Notes under the pieces: model-generated | The model's input: the letters and a program-made list of their open reading frames with translations, nothing else | Database searches by the model: none | What the model was told of the DNA's origin: nothing | In this document: in pieces, positions 8,669 through 16,500 of the stretch | How positions within the stretch are numbered: position 1 is the first letter of the stretch | How the letters are laid out: each line of letters opens with the position of its first letter | Program-made: the position numbers and the translations under genes | DNA from: a virus | Virus record (IMG/VR): IMGVR_UViG_3300047673_000124 | Coordinates: 1 to 32,631 of that record | Direction: 5' to 3' (one strand) | DNA length: 32,631 nucleotides

Positions 8669-9034
8669 TCAGGAGCGGAGCTTGATGCGAACCTTGGAGC
8701 TGGCCGCGGCGGAGATGGCGACTCCGACCACCTGCGAGTAGGTGGTGCCGGCGCCGATCGCGGCGACCGCACCGGCGGCAGCCGGAATGACGACGTCACC
8801 GGCATTGATGGTGCCGCTGGCGGGCACCTCGTGGATGCCCTCGGTGTAGACGGTGACACCGGCGCCGCTGGCCACGTCGCGGGCCGCGACACCGATCCAC
8901 GCGCCAGTTGCGGCGGTCGTCGGCGCGACGGTGTTGTCGCCGGAGACGTACAGCAGCTGGCCCGCGGTGACAGCCGCGCTCGAGGTGCTCGAGAACCGGT
9001 CAGCGGGGAAGAAAACGGGTGCGTACTCAGCCAT
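8669..9034 (-). CDS. Capsid decoration protein (DUF2190-like)
   Basis: A 121-aa protein, ATG at 9034, low in Lys and rich in Ala, Gly, Val and Thr. The pattern AVTAGQLLYVSGDNTV, then GVAARDVASGAGVTVY, then INAGDVVIPAAAGAV matches the head-fibre or decoration family in which short beta strands alternate with Gly-Asp turns. It lies between the prohead protease and major capsid, as decoration proteins do. It would bind the outer capsid surface and stabilise it. Confidence 0.85.
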   Translation of the reverse strand: MAEYAPVFFPADRFSSTSSAAVTAGQLLYVSGDNTVAPTTAATGAWIGVAARDVASGAGVTVYTEGIHEVPASGTINAGDVVIPAAAGAVAAIGAGTTYSQVVGVAISAAASSKVRIKLRS

Positions 9035-9036
9035 GA

Positions 9037-9543
9037 TCAGGCGTCCTTTCCGAAGGCAGAGCCGGTGATGCGGGCGAAGACGTCCGACAGCTCGGCATCG
9101 AGTTCTGCGTTGACCTCGGGCTCGCCGGCGTGGCCCAGCTCCGAATTGACGGGCACAGTCCCAGCGGCGAGCGACGCGATGAGCTGCTCGGCGCCTTCCG
9201 GGTCGGCCTTGTGCAGGTTCTCGAAGTGCTCACGCCGGGCAGGCGGGAACTTTCCGGCGCGAACGGCCGCGTCGAGCACCGAGTTACGGTGGTCGACGAT
9301 CTGCTGCTCGCGGGCCTGCGTTCCGAGCTTCGCGGCGTTCTTCAGCTCGGCGAGGGTCGCGGCGTCGATGGCGACGACACCCTCGGGGAGCTTCGGGGCC
9401 GCATTGGCCGGGTTGGTGGCCTCTTCGAGTGCCTCGTCGCGCTCCTTGAGCGCATCGTTGATCTTTTCGAGCAGGGCCTCGTCGGAAAGGTCGGCATCGT
9501 CGATACCGAGCGCCTTACGGAGCCCCTCGTTAAGGGTCGACAT
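9037..9543 (-). CDS. Possible nested scaffold protein from internal start
   Basis: An in-frame ATG at 9543 (MSTLNEGLRKALG) is preceded by GAGAGG at 8 nt, and it falls exactly at the junction between the linker and the charged helical domain. Independent initiation would give a 168-aa scaffold without the protease, as lambda Nu3 is made inside C. The sequence allows this but does not prove it; scaffold could also arise only by self-cleavage. Confidence 0.55.
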   Translation of the reverse strand: MSTLNEGLRKALGIDDADLSDEALLEKINDALKERDEALEEATNPANAAPKLPEGVVAIDAATLAELKNAAKLGTQAREQQIVDHRNSVLDAAVRAGKFPPARREHFENLHKADPEGAEQLIASLAAGTVPVNSELGHAGEPEVNAELDAELSDVFARITGSAFGKDA

Positions 9544-10266
9544 GTCGTCGTCCTCTCTGTTGGGTGACACCCCTGCACGCTCGGCAGAGGGGGTTTGAGT
9601 GACGGTCGTCGGCGCGGGTGCCGCGCTGCGGCCGGCGTAATTGAAGATCGACAGGTCAAATGAGGCCTTCGCGCCGTCTTTTTCGCCGTCGTCAGCAGAC
9701 TTTGCTGCGACACGATCTGCGAGACCGGCGTCGACGGCTTCCTGCGCCGTGTACCAGGTTTCGGCCGTCATCGCGGCGCGCCAGTCCTCGGCGGTGCCGC
9801 CAGCCTTGTCGGCGTAGATGCTGGCGATGTTGTTGCTGGCGCGCTCGAGGTTGGCGGCCATGGCGATCATGTCCTTCGCCTTGCCCGAGGCCCATCCGCT
9901 GGCGTCGTGAATCATCATTTCGCTGTTGCGGTTCATCACGACTTCGTCACCCGCCATGGCGATGAAGCTGGCCGCGCTGGCCGCCAGGCCGTCGACCACG
10001 GTGGTGATGGTGGCCTTGTGGCCGCGCAGCGCGTTCATGATGGCGATGCCGTCGAAGACGTCGCCGCCGGGGCTGTTGATCCGCACGGTGATGGCGTCGC
10101 TGTCGACTCCGGCGATGTCGCGAACGAAGTCGCTGGCCGTGACACCGTAGTAGCTGCCGATCGTGTCATAGATGAACACCTCGGCGGGCGCATCAGTGCC
10201 GTCGGCGGCGTTCTGGATGCGATACCAGCGCTCCGAGCGGTTGTGGGACTGCTCTTCTCGGCTCAC
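9037..10266 (-). CDS. Prohead protease (ClpP-like, S14/S49 type) fused to scaffold domain
   Basis: A 409-aa protein; GTG 10266 overlaps the portal stop as GTGA. Residues 25-190 are a ClpP-like serine protease: INSPGGDVFDG at 64-73, the nucleophile S97 in DGLAASAAS, and H120 in MIHDASG. This part matures the capsid. After a Pro/Ala-rich linker (residues about 210-240), residues 242-409 form a charged helical scaffold region with a predicted coiled coil (INDALKERDEALEEA). A second start lies inside the gene at 9543. Protease plus internal scaffold is the lambda C/Nu3 arrangement. Confidence 0.92.
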   Translation of the reverse strand: MSREEQSHNRSERWYRIQNAADGTDAPAEVFIYDTIGSYYGVTASDFVRDIAGVDSDAITVRINSPGGDVFDGIAIMNALRGHKATITTVVDGLAASAASFIAMAGDEVVMNRNSEMMIHDASGWASGKAKDMIAMAANLERASNNIASIYADKAGGTAEDWRAAMTAETWYTAQEAVDAGLADRVAAKSADDGEKDGAKASFDLSIFNYAGRSAAPAPTTVTQTPSAERAGVSPNREDDDMSTLNEGLRKALGIDDADLSDEALLEKINDALKERDEALEEATNPANAAPKLPEGVVAIDAATLAELKNAAKLGTQAREQQIVDHRNSVLDAAVRAGKFPPARREHFENLHKADPEGAEQLIASLAAGTVPVNSELGHAGEPEVNAELDAELSDVFARITGSAFGKDA

Positions 10267-11627
10267 TCGGCCGCTCCTTCGTCTGCGGGGTCGTCGCCGG
10301 GCGGCGCGACGTTCGGCTGTGGCGGCGGCGTCTTCTGCGGTGCCTCCGGGTCGGGTGAGCCGATTTCCTTCTGTGGCAGCCCGAACTGGGTACGCACGGT
10401 CTGCTCGAGGATGCGATCGGGCACCAGCAGCCCGGCGCCTGCCAGCGTGGCGATGGCCTCGGCCGTCGCATCGTGGCGCGAACCGATCTCGTCGAACACG
10501 ATCCGCGGCGCGGGCTCGTCCTCACCGAAGTTGAGGTCGACGAGGTCCTCGACGATGTGCTGGTTGGCGGTATCGGCGATGGACTGCGCGAGCGTCTGCA
10601 GCGACATCACGAAAAAGTCGGCGAACGTGCTGCCGAGCGCCCATGAGCCTGTCTGCGTGCCGAGGTTCAGGAAGTGGGCGAGCACGGCGCGCGCCATCTG
10701 CTCGTCGTGGTACCGAATCGCAGGTTCAGCGTCGGGCAGGGCACCTTCGACGCCGAGAAGGCGCAGTTTCGCGCCGAACGGCAGTGCCGCACCGGAGGAA
10801 TCGCCTGCGCGGTAGTCGGTCGCCATGCGGCGGCCCGCCTCGAGGCCTTCCTCGGTGTCGTCGGGGCCCGCCTGGTAGACGGGGACGCCCATGCCATTGC
10901 GGTCGATGGTCTGCGCCTGGACGCGGAGCAGCTTGTCCTTGATAATCCAGTTCTTGTACGCCGGGCGAAGCACCGAGTTGCCGATCCAGTCGCCGCCCTC
11001 ACGGTCATTGATGTACGCGACCAGTCGGTTTACTGGAATCTCGGCCATGCCGCCGAAACCGCCCGCCATGCCGCCGCCGGCAGCGAATCCGAGGCCCATG
11101 GCGTGCTGGGAGATCGATACCAGGCCGCCGTCGCGGGCAACCTTGATGTTCGCGATAGATCGGGGCATGCGCGGCGCCAGCTTCGCGAGCCGCGCGTAGC
11201 CGTTTTCGTCGATCCGGTAGACCTGCTCGAAGAACATGTGGCCGTACTGCGTGCACAACAACGCCATCTGGACGTGATCGGACCACGAAAAGCGGCCCTT
11301 CGAGCGCGTCGCGACCGGATTCGCGGTCTCGTCGCCCTTGATCGGCAGTCGCAGGTCATCCGCGACCATCTTCACGACCTCGGGGCGGGCCCCGGTGGGG
11401 TCGATCGACGCGGCAGACAGTGCACGGCGGCAGGGCAGCGTGATCGCGCGCAAAATCGACGTAATCTGCGCATCCTGGCGGCGCATCATCTCGTAGACGC
11501 GCGACGACAGCGGCCAGCGCAGCTCGGGCGTCGTCTCGGAGTCCATCAGCCAGAAATCGCCGGGGTTGGCGACGGCATAGCCGATTTCGGAGGTGGCAGC
11601 CTTGACAGGTGCGGTGGGCTTGGCCAT
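10263..11627 (-). CDS. Portal protein (DUF935 / Mu gp29 type)
   Basis: A 454-aa protein, ATG at 11627 (MAKPTAPVKAATSEIGY) with an AAGGAGG ribosome site 8 nt upstream. Longer upstream reading is rejected because it has no start with a ribosome site. It forms the dodecameric DNA gate of the head. The segment SSRVYEMMRRQDAQITSILR followed by TLPCRRALS, and NRLVAYINDREGGDWIGNSV with RPAYKNWIIKDKLL, are diagnostic of the DUF935-type portal. A Pro-rich tail ends the protein. It lies directly after the large terminase. Confidence 0.93.
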   Translation of the reverse strand: MAKPTAPVKAATSEIGYAVANPGDFWLMDSETTPELRWPLSSRVYEMMRRQDAQITSILRAITLPCRRALSAASIDPTGARPEVVKMVADDLRLPIKGDETANPVATRSKGRFSWSDHVQMALLCTQYGHMFFEQVYRIDENGYARLAKLAPRMPRSIANIKVARDGGLVSISQHAMGLGFAAGGGMAGGFGGMAEIPVNRLVAYINDREGGDWIGNSVLRPAYKNWIIKDKLLRVQAQTIDRNGMGVPVYQAGPDDTEEGLEAGRRMATDYRAGDSSGAALPFGAKLRLLGVEGALPDAEPAIRYHDEQMARAVLAHFLNLGTQTGSWALGSTFADFFVMSLQTLAQSIADTANQHIVEDLVDLNFGEDEPAPRIVFDEIGSRHDATAEAIATLAGAGLLVPDRILEQTVRTQFGLPQKEIGSPDPEAPQKTPPPQPNVAPPGDDPADEGAAE

Positions 11628-11643
11628 TCGGGTCACCTCCTTC

Positions 11644-13164
11644 TCAGAATCCAGCGGTTGCGAGGTCGCCCGTGCTGACGTTTCGGGCAGCGGGGGCGGT
11701 CTTGATGTAGGCGAGCTTCTGCGTGACGACCACGCGGGTGCCGTAGGTGACGAGTCCGTAGTGCGCGAGCGATACGGCGACGAGTGGGGCAATCGGTGTC
11801 GGGCCGGTGCGCTTCCAGGCCCAGCCGCCGCCGGGCAGTTCGCGCTGTGTGGCACCGGCGAGCGCTTCCTCGAGGAGTGGGTCGCCTGTGTGGTCGAGTA
11901 GTTGGGCGATGGCGTCGTCGTAGAAGCCGCCGCAGGCCTGCACCATTTGCGTCGCGGTCGTCGTCTCGGCCTCGATGTCGGCGTTGAGCAGGTCGGGCAC
12001 GAGCGACATGGCCGGCGACTGCCGGTCGATGATCAGTGCGCACGGGTCCCAGCGGGCGATCAGCTTCGCGATGATCGCGACGGTCTGCGGCGTCGGCGCC
12101 GAGTGGTAGCCGACCTCGACGTGGATACGGTCCTCGTCCGTACGCTGCGCCGCGGCGATCGACAACCACTTGCGGTCGGGTGTCATGTCCAACGCCAGCG
12201 CGATCGGGCCGCGCAGAGTGGGAGCCGAATTCTCCATCGTCTTCCACACCCCCGCGGGAATCACGCCCTCGACGTCGTCTTCGTCCTTCGGCCAGTCGCC
12301 GCGGCCGAGCGCCTCGACGTCGAAGCTCTTGCGGCCCGCCGAGGTGTTCATGCCGCGCATGATCTTGCGGACCTTGGCGGCCGTCTGGACGACGCCGTAG
12401 GACGGGTTTGCGTACTGCCACGTCGCCTCGTCGGCGCGCGGCATCTCCTCCGGCGCCATGTATTCGGCGAAGTACAGACCCTCACCCTTGGCGAGGCCCA
12501 GGCGGCGGATACCGGCCAGAACATGACCGTTGGCGTGCTGCTCCTGGTTGACCGCCGACGATGCGTAGATGGTCTGCGGATTCAGCGACGCCATCTGAGT
12601 GAACGACAGTGCCGCGATCTCGCCGTCGGTGAGGTTGTACGCCTCGTCGTAGATGATCAGGTCGATAACCGTCAGGCCACGGCCAGAGTCGTTCGACCGG
12701 GTGCAGAACGTGATCTCGGCGCCCGACGCGAGCTTGATGACAGCCTGGCCCTGCGAGCACGTCTTCTTGACGACACGGTTCTTGAGCGACGGCCGAGACT
12801 CGATGATCTCGAGCAGCCGCTTGTAGGCGTCCTCCGCTGTCCGCCAGCGCTGCGCCGTGTACACGATGCGCTCGCCGAGCTTGAACAGCCCGAACAGGCA
12901 ACGCAGGATCAGGATTTCCGACTTGCCGTTCTGCCGCGGAACGATCAGGCAGCAATCGGGGTGGGTCCACGTGCCGTCCGGCGCGGTACTGAGGATGGCG
13001 TGCTGTGCACGAACCTGCCAGGGCATCGACTTCGTGCCGGCGCGGCGTGCGAGTTCGATCGACTTCTCGCCAAGCTCGACCGAGCCCTCGAGTATCGATT
13101 CGTGGTGCGGCAGCTGCCGCCCGGTCAGTTGCGGGAAGTCTTCAGAGATCAGCGAGGAGGTCAT
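11644..13164 (-). CDS. Terminase large subunit
   Basis: A 506-aa packaging motor. The N-terminal ATPase has Walker A VPRQNGKSE at 75-83 (K81) and Walker B LIIYDEAYN with D173 E174. The C-terminal RNase H-like nuclease shows ALDMTPDRKW (D326) and LIIDRQSPA (D380), the usual acidic metal ligands. Length and order are normal. Its start at ATG 13164 overlaps the end of the proposed small subunit by 23 nt, consistent with coupled translation. It cuts concatemeric DNA and pumps it into the prohead through the portal encoded next. Confidence 0.96.
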   Translation of the reverse strand: MTSSLISEDFPQLTGRQLPHHESILEGSVELGEKSIELARRAGTKSMPWQVRAQHAILSTAPDGTWTHPDCCLIVPRQNGKSEILILRCLFGLFKLGERIVYTAQRWRTAEDAYKRLLEIIESRPSLKNRVVKKTCSQGQAVIKLASGAEITFCTRSNDSGRGLTVIDLIIYDEAYNLTDGEIAALSFTQMASLNPQTIYASSAVNQEQHANGHVLAGIRRLGLAKGEGLYFAEYMAPEEMPRADEATWQYANPSYGVVQTAAKVRKIMRGMNTSAGRKSFDVEALGRGDWPKDEDDVEGVIPAGVWKTMENSAPTLRGPIALALDMTPDRKWLSIAAAQRTDEDRIHVEVGYHSAPTPQTVAIIAKLIARWDPCALIIDRQSPAMSLVPDLLNADIEAETTTATQMVQACGGFYDDAIAQLLDHTGDPLLEEALAGATQRELPGGGWAWKRTGPTPIAPLVAVSLAHYGLVTYGTRVVVTQKLAYIKTAPAARNVSTGDLATAGF

Positions 13165-13480
13165 CGAGAACCGGGCCCGTCGCCGCGTCCTTCTGGCGCC
13201 TGATCTCCGAGAGCATCTGCCGGAGGACGGCGGCCAGCTGGCGCGCTTCCTGTAGTCCCGAGTCGATCTTGATCTCGAGAACGTCGCCGTCTCCGCGGGT
13301 TGGCGCGAGCCGGAACCACAGATCCTCGTCGCCCGAAACGACTCGGTGAAGCAGGTCGAGCCGGTCCTTGATGCGGGCCGATTCGAGGATCATGACGGTC
13401 AGCGAGTACGGCTCGGCCTCGTCGTGCAGCGAGTCGTAGAGTCGGCGGCCCGCCGTGCATAGCTCCTCAACCTCATTCAT
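13142..13480 (-). CDS. Probable terminase small subunit
   Basis: A 112-aa protein, ATG at 13480 (MNEVEELCTAG), with a GGGGGTC-type ribosome site. It overlaps the large terminase by 23 nt. The sequence is helical with the conserved-looking phrase SLTVMILESARIKDRLDLLH and a C-terminal helix ARQLAAVLRQMLSEIRRQ, matching the small-terminase type common in actinobacterial HK97-like phages. It would recognise the packaging site. The family is divergent, so the call uses position and pattern. An alternative start exists at 13501. Confidence 0.75.
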   Translation of the reverse strand: MNEVEELCTAGRRLYDSLHDEAEPYSLTVMILESARIKDRLDLLHRVVSGDEDLWFRLAPTRGDGDVLEIKIDSGLQEARQLAAVLRQMLSEIRRQKDAATGPVLDDLLADL

Positions 13481-13501
13481 GCAGGTCAGACCCCCTTGCA
13501 C

Positions 13502-13601
13502 GTAGCGTTTTGGGCCCCGTACAAAAAAAGCTTGACTAGGGAGCGGTCATTGACCCCGGGGGCATCCGGCTTTTATGTGAATTCACGTCACACTCACCGG
13601 C
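13502..13601. other. Non-coding gap before small terminase; possible cos/pac region
   Basis: This 100-base gap separates the terminase genes from the HNH gene. It holds a run of seven A (13523-13529, a T-run for leftward transcripts), GGTCATTGACC (13544-13554), CCCCGGGGG and the perfect 10-bp palindrome GTGAATTCAC (13577-13586). In HK97-like cos phages the cos site lies between the HNH gene and the small terminase. The location and symmetric elements fit that, but no overhang can be fixed from the sequence. Confidence 0.4.
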
Positions 13602-14585
13602 TTAAGCCCTGCCGGCACTCTCTACGTCGAGCTCGTCACCCACTCGATTCGACTTACCGACGTTGCACGACAGGTGAGCCGCCTGGCAGTTGGCTGCAGT
13701 GTGTGGACCGCCGAGCGAGATTGGGATCACGTGGTCGAGGCTTGCGCTTCTCGGGTCCGGATAGGCCAGCGTGCGATCGATCAGCTCCGAGCAGATGCCG
13801 CACTGCCATCCATCGCGGTCGTAGACCTTGCGGCGACTGACGTACTCATACGGCACTCCGTAGTAGCGTGCGCGGCCCTTGTCGCCACTCGCTCGCGCTT
13901 GGTCCTTCATCCGCTTCACGTCACAGTCGCGGCAGCGGCGGCGAGCCCACACGTGACTGATGTCAGCATCGCAGTCGATGCAGTGCCGCTCACCGCGCTC
14001 GATGGGGCGCCCTACCCTGATCACCTGTGCGTCGTACTTGCACTCAGCCGAGCACCAGCGGCGCGCCTTGTCGTAGGTGACGATGTCAGCACCGCATTGC
14101 TCACAGGCGATGGTCAGCGTGAGGGTGGGCTGCCTCGGGCCCCCAATGTCACCACGCTCAGTCAGCATCGCAATACGCTTGCGATGTGACACCACCTGGG
14201 CGCAGGCTCGACATCTGGTGTACTCAGTCTCGGAACCGCGCTTCTTCGTGAACTCAATACCGCAGTCTGCACAGGTCCCACGAACGGTGCGCCGACACTC
14301 TGAGGTGCAGTGCATTTGGCGGGGGTCTTTCACTGCGAACGTTGTCGAACACCCGATACATACCCTCTCGAGTGGAGTGGGCTCCCTATGTGGCTTGGGT
14401 ACTCTCACCCGTTTCGGTCCGCTGTATTGCGCATCCGGATTCTTGCGGTGATACCGGGATGTCGCTGCCGCGATATGGCAGACCTTGCAGGCGTAGGCCC
14501 TGCCGCTAGGTCGACCCTTATCTGCATAGAACTCGTCTACCGGCTTCGCTTCTCCACACTTCGGGCAGACAGCTATCATGTCCAT
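13602..14585 (-). CDS. HNH endonuclease with several N-terminal zinc motifs
   Basis: A 327-aa protein. ATG 14585 is chosen because AAGGAG lies exactly 5 nt upstream; a longer start at 14609 has no such site. At least five Cys-rich zinc motifs are visible, beginning with CPKCGEAKP and ACKVCH, then CIGC, HCTSECRRTV, CADCGIEF, CEQCGAD, WCSAEC and CIDCDAD. The C-terminal part is an HNH nuclease: CGICSELIDR, SLDHVIPISLGGPHT, HLSCNVGKSNR. HNH proteins beside terminases assist cos cleavage in HK97-like phages, so it may be part of packaging; a homing role is the alternative. Confidence 0.9.
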   Translation of the reverse strand: MDMIAVCPKCGEAKPVDEFYADKGRPSGRAYACKVCHIAAATSRYHRKNPDAQYSGPKRVRVPKPHREPTPLERVCIGCSTTFAVKDPRQMHCTSECRRTVRGTCADCGIEFTKKRGSETEYTRCRACAQVVSHRKRIAMLTERGDIGGPRQPTLTLTIACEQCGADIVTYDKARRWCSAECKYDAQVIRVGRPIERGERHCIDCDADISHVWARRRCRDCDVKRMKDQARASGDKGRARYYGVPYEYVSRRKVYDRDGWQCGICSELIDRTLAYPDPRSASLDHVIPISLGGPHTAANCQAAHLSCNVGKSNRVGDELDVESAGRA

Positions 14586-14610
14586 ATCGACTCCTTGAAA
14601 GTCGGTCACG

Positions 14611-14639
14611 CCCTCGGACTGTTAGCGCAGTCGCGAGGG
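14611..14639 (-). promoter_or_regulatory. RNA hairpin upstream of the HNH start
   Basis: On the minus strand CCCTC and GACTG pair with CAGTC and GAGGG around a CGCTAA loop, with one bulged base. It lies 15 nt before the AAGGAG of the HNH gene and 19 nt after the stop of the preceding gene. No T-run follows, so it is more likely a processing or translation-control element than a terminator. Confidence 0.5.
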
Positions 14640-14657
14640 TTTCCTATTGGGGTTGAT

Positions 14658-15011
14658 TCACCACTGCAGGACGCACCAACGCGCCCTGTCAGCGTTTACT
14701 TCGAGAAGCTGCTGGCCGGTTACGGCTGGCCGCAGATGATCTCGGCTTCCATCTCCACGTGATCCATTGCACTTTCCGTGGAGAAGTCGATCGGTTGCGG
14801 TGCCGCCATGCGCCCTGGCGATACTGTGATCGCCCTCCAGTACTCGGCCGTCGAAGTTGCGCTCGGGATCGCGATACATGGGCAATTCGCACCACCAGCA
14901 CGGCGTGCCGTCAACATGCTTGCGCTTGAGCCTGTTCAGCTGCTGTACGTGCTGCCACCCGAGCCCGCGCTGCGTCGTCGTCTTGCGCGCAGCGGCGGAT
15001 CGGGTGGTCAT
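14658..15011 (-). CDS. Small HNH endonuclease
   Basis: A 117-aa protein, ATG 15011 (MTTRSAAARK). It has a basic N-terminus (QQLNRLKRKHVDGT), a CWWC zinc pair, VLEGDHSIARAHGGTAT containing the DH of the HNH core, and RLLHGKCNGSRGDG with the distal His/Asn. These parts make a compact single-domain HNH nuclease. A second HNH gene follows directly, so two nuclease genes stand between the tRNA and the terminase genes. Function may be DNA nicking in packaging or homing; the sequence cannot separate these. Confidence 0.82.
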   Translation of the reverse strand: MTTRSAAARKTTTQRGLGWQHVQQLNRLKRKHVDGTPCWWCELPMYRDPERNFDGRVLEGDHSIARAHGGTATDRLLHGKCNGSRGDGSRDHLRPAVTGQQLLEVNADRARWCVLQW

Positions 15012-15014
15012 GAG

Positions 15015-15401
15015 CTACTTGGTGCGACGAGCCCGCACGCCAGCGGCAGCGGACTCGAGTAGATCCGCCTGGGTGACTTCTGCGGGCTTGCCCTGCTCCG
15101 CCTCTGCCTCGGCCTGTGCCTCATCGACAGGCTCGGGCTCCACTGCCTCGGGCTGCTGTGCGGCCAGCTCCTGCACGCTGGCAGTGAGCACGGGCGCCTG
15201 TGCCTGCACCTGGGCTGCGGGTGAGGCGTTGGTGACGGTGCCGTTCACAGTGGCCTCGATGGTGCGCACTACATCCTTGGCTACAGCCAGGGCGTCATAG
15301 CTACCCTGCTCTACCTCGGCAATGGCGGCCTTGAGCCTGGGCAGGTAGTCCTTGGCGATGACTGTGTGGATCTCTACGATCTCGTCAACGATTCCGGTCA
15401 T
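15015..15401 (-). CDS. Unknown Ala/Glu-rich protein
   Basis: A 128-aa protein, ATG 15401 (MTGIVDEIVEIH) after AGAAGGAG. The upstream frame extends through the tRNA and is rejected. Residues 1-55 are predicted helical (YLPRLKAAIAEVEQ). Residues 60-115 are low-complexity Ala/Gln/Glu/Pro, and the end is basic (GVRARRTK). No family is recognised. It lies 23 nt after the tRNA and could be a head-associated or scaffold-like protein, but nothing visible proves that. Confidence 0.7.
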   Translation of the reverse strand: MTGIVDEIVEIHTVIAKDYLPRLKAAIAEVEQGSYDALAVAKDVVRTIEATVNGTVTNASPAAQVQAQAPVLTASVQELAAQQPEAVEPEPVDEAQAEAEAEQGKPAEVTQADLLESAAAGVRARRTK

Positions 15402-15424
15402 GGTGTTCTCCTTCTCGGTGAGTG

Positions 15425-15499
15425 TGCCCTGACGCGGAGTCGAACCGCCGACCTCCCCGGGTGGATAACCGAGGTGCTCTACCACTGAGCTATCTGGGC
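15425..15499 (-). tRNA. tRNA with 8-base anticodon loop (identity uncertain, Gly-like AUCC)
   Basis: The minus strand gives a 75-nt cloverleaf: acceptor stem GCCCAGA/TCAGGGC with one A-A mismatch, D-arm GCTC-AGTGGTA-GAGC, anticodon arm, variable AGGTC, T-arm GGCGG-TTCGACT-CCGCG with one G-G mismatch, and discriminator A. CCA is not encoded. The anticodon stem CCTCGG/CCGGGG closes a loop TTATCCAC of eight bases instead of seven. U33 is followed by AUCC and then A, which is the layout of +1 frameshift suppressor tRNAs. If UCC is the anticodon it would be tRNA-Gly; alternative triplets are possible. Confidence 0.8.
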
Positions 15500-15511
15500 T
15501 GGATGGGCTTC

Positions 15512-15757
15512 TCAGACTCGGGGCGGCCAGTTCCAGTGACCGGGCGTCGGCTCCTCGGCGAACGGCACGCCGTCGTCGTCCGGGCCGTGGTTGAAGTGGA
15601 CGCCGGTCGGGTTCAGTACCGCGAGCGAGACGAACATGCCGGTGCGCGGGCTGGCAGCGGTGATAATGGCGGCGCGAGGCTCGGGCAGGTACTCGCCGCC
15701 CGGGGTGCCGTAGCTCTGGTAGTGGACGATGCGTCCGACGGACGGCTGCTGACTCAT
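15512..15757 (-). CDS. Conserved actinophage protein of unknown function
   Basis: An 81-aa protein, ATG 15757, overlapping the upstream peptidase stop (ATGA). The pattern GRIVHYQSYGTPGGEY, RAAIITAA, VSLAVLNPTGVHFNHG and a final WNWPPRV is a recurrent small actinobacteriophage protein; I recognise the pattern but no function is known. It is predicted mainly beta and soluble. It lies 12 nt before the tRNA. Confidence 0.8.
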   Translation of the reverse strand: MSQQPSVGRIVHYQSYGTPGGEYLPEPRAAIITAASPRTGMFVSLAVLNPTGVHFNHGPDDDGVPFAEEPTPGHWNWPPRV

Positions 15758-16500
15758 GACTTCCCCAACTGTGTGAGATCGTTCTGCAGCGCCGTCAGGT
15801 CGAATCCCTCGGGCGTCTTTCCGTGGGTGAGCATTTCGGGCGACAGGTACACGATGGCTTCATCGCAGTACTTCTGGAAGAACCGCGGCGTGACCTTCAC
15901 GGTTTGACCCCAGGTGATGACCTCGATGAAGCCTCGGCGCGCAACGGCACTCACATAGTGCCCGCCTTCGATGCTGGCGCCCGGTACGACGTCCCACACA
16001 TGGCCGGCGTTGAACTGGTCCATGGCGCTGCTCGGGAACTCGATTCCGATGCCCACGGCGCCGAAGATCCACATTGCGGTGTAGAGCTGGTGGATGTCGC
16101 CGGGGTTGAGTGCGAGGTATGCGCCGATCTTGTGGCGCTTCCCGTGTGCGTCGAGTAGGCCGACCTTGCGGCGGTACTTGGCCGCGGCCTCCATGTCGGT
16201 GCCCTGGTCGGTGCTCGGGTCTTCCGGGTTGTATCCGGTGATCGCCGAGTAGTTCGCGATGGCGGCCTGGTCGTCGACGGCGACCGTCTTGCCGCCCTCA
16301 GCTGCCCAGAGCTGGGTCTCGTGTAGCCCACCCGCAATAACGCAACAACCGATCCGGTCATTGGCGAGCATGGGATAGCTCGAGACCAACTTCTCGTGTC
16401 CGAAGGTGTGCGGCGGCTCGGGCAGCTTCGGCAGGTACGTCGAGAGTGCGAGCTGCACGCTGTTCGGTCTCGCCGGAGCCTTGCCTAGACGATGCGCCAT
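15754..16500 (-). CDS. Papain-like cysteine peptidase (C1/C39-like)
   Basis: A 248-aa protein, ATG 16500, overlapping the preceding stop (TAATG). The segment YPMLANDRIGCCVIAGGLHE has the position of the nucleophile C53 of papain-like phage proteins, which usually read GDCVIAG; here the Asp is Cys. The second active-site region is IEGGHYVSAVARRG with H181, and the third is VITWGQT (about 195-200), like the N-S-W-G of papains but lacking the Asn. It may act in lysis (endolysin-like peptidase) or on virion proteins. No signal peptide or membrane segment is seen. Confidence 0.7.
   Translation of the reverse strand: MAHRLGKAPARPNSVQLALSTYLPKLPEPPHTFGHEKLVSSYPMLANDRIGCCVIAGGLHETQLWAAEGGKTVAVDDQAAIANYSAITGYNPEDPSTDQGTDMEAAAKYRRKVGLLDAHGKRHKIGAYLALNPGDIHQLYTAMWIFGAVGIGIEFPSSAMDQFNAGHVWDVVPGASIEGGHYVSAVARRGFIEVITWGQTVKVTPRFFQKYCDEAIVYLSPEMLTHGKTPEGFDLTALQNDLTQLGKS

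Noticed and set aside
11902-13203. Plus-strand reading frame of 433 aa opposite the large terminase
   Set aside because: The minus strand shows Walker A, Walker B and nuclease motifs; the plus frame is Arg/Asp-rich and without recognisable domains.
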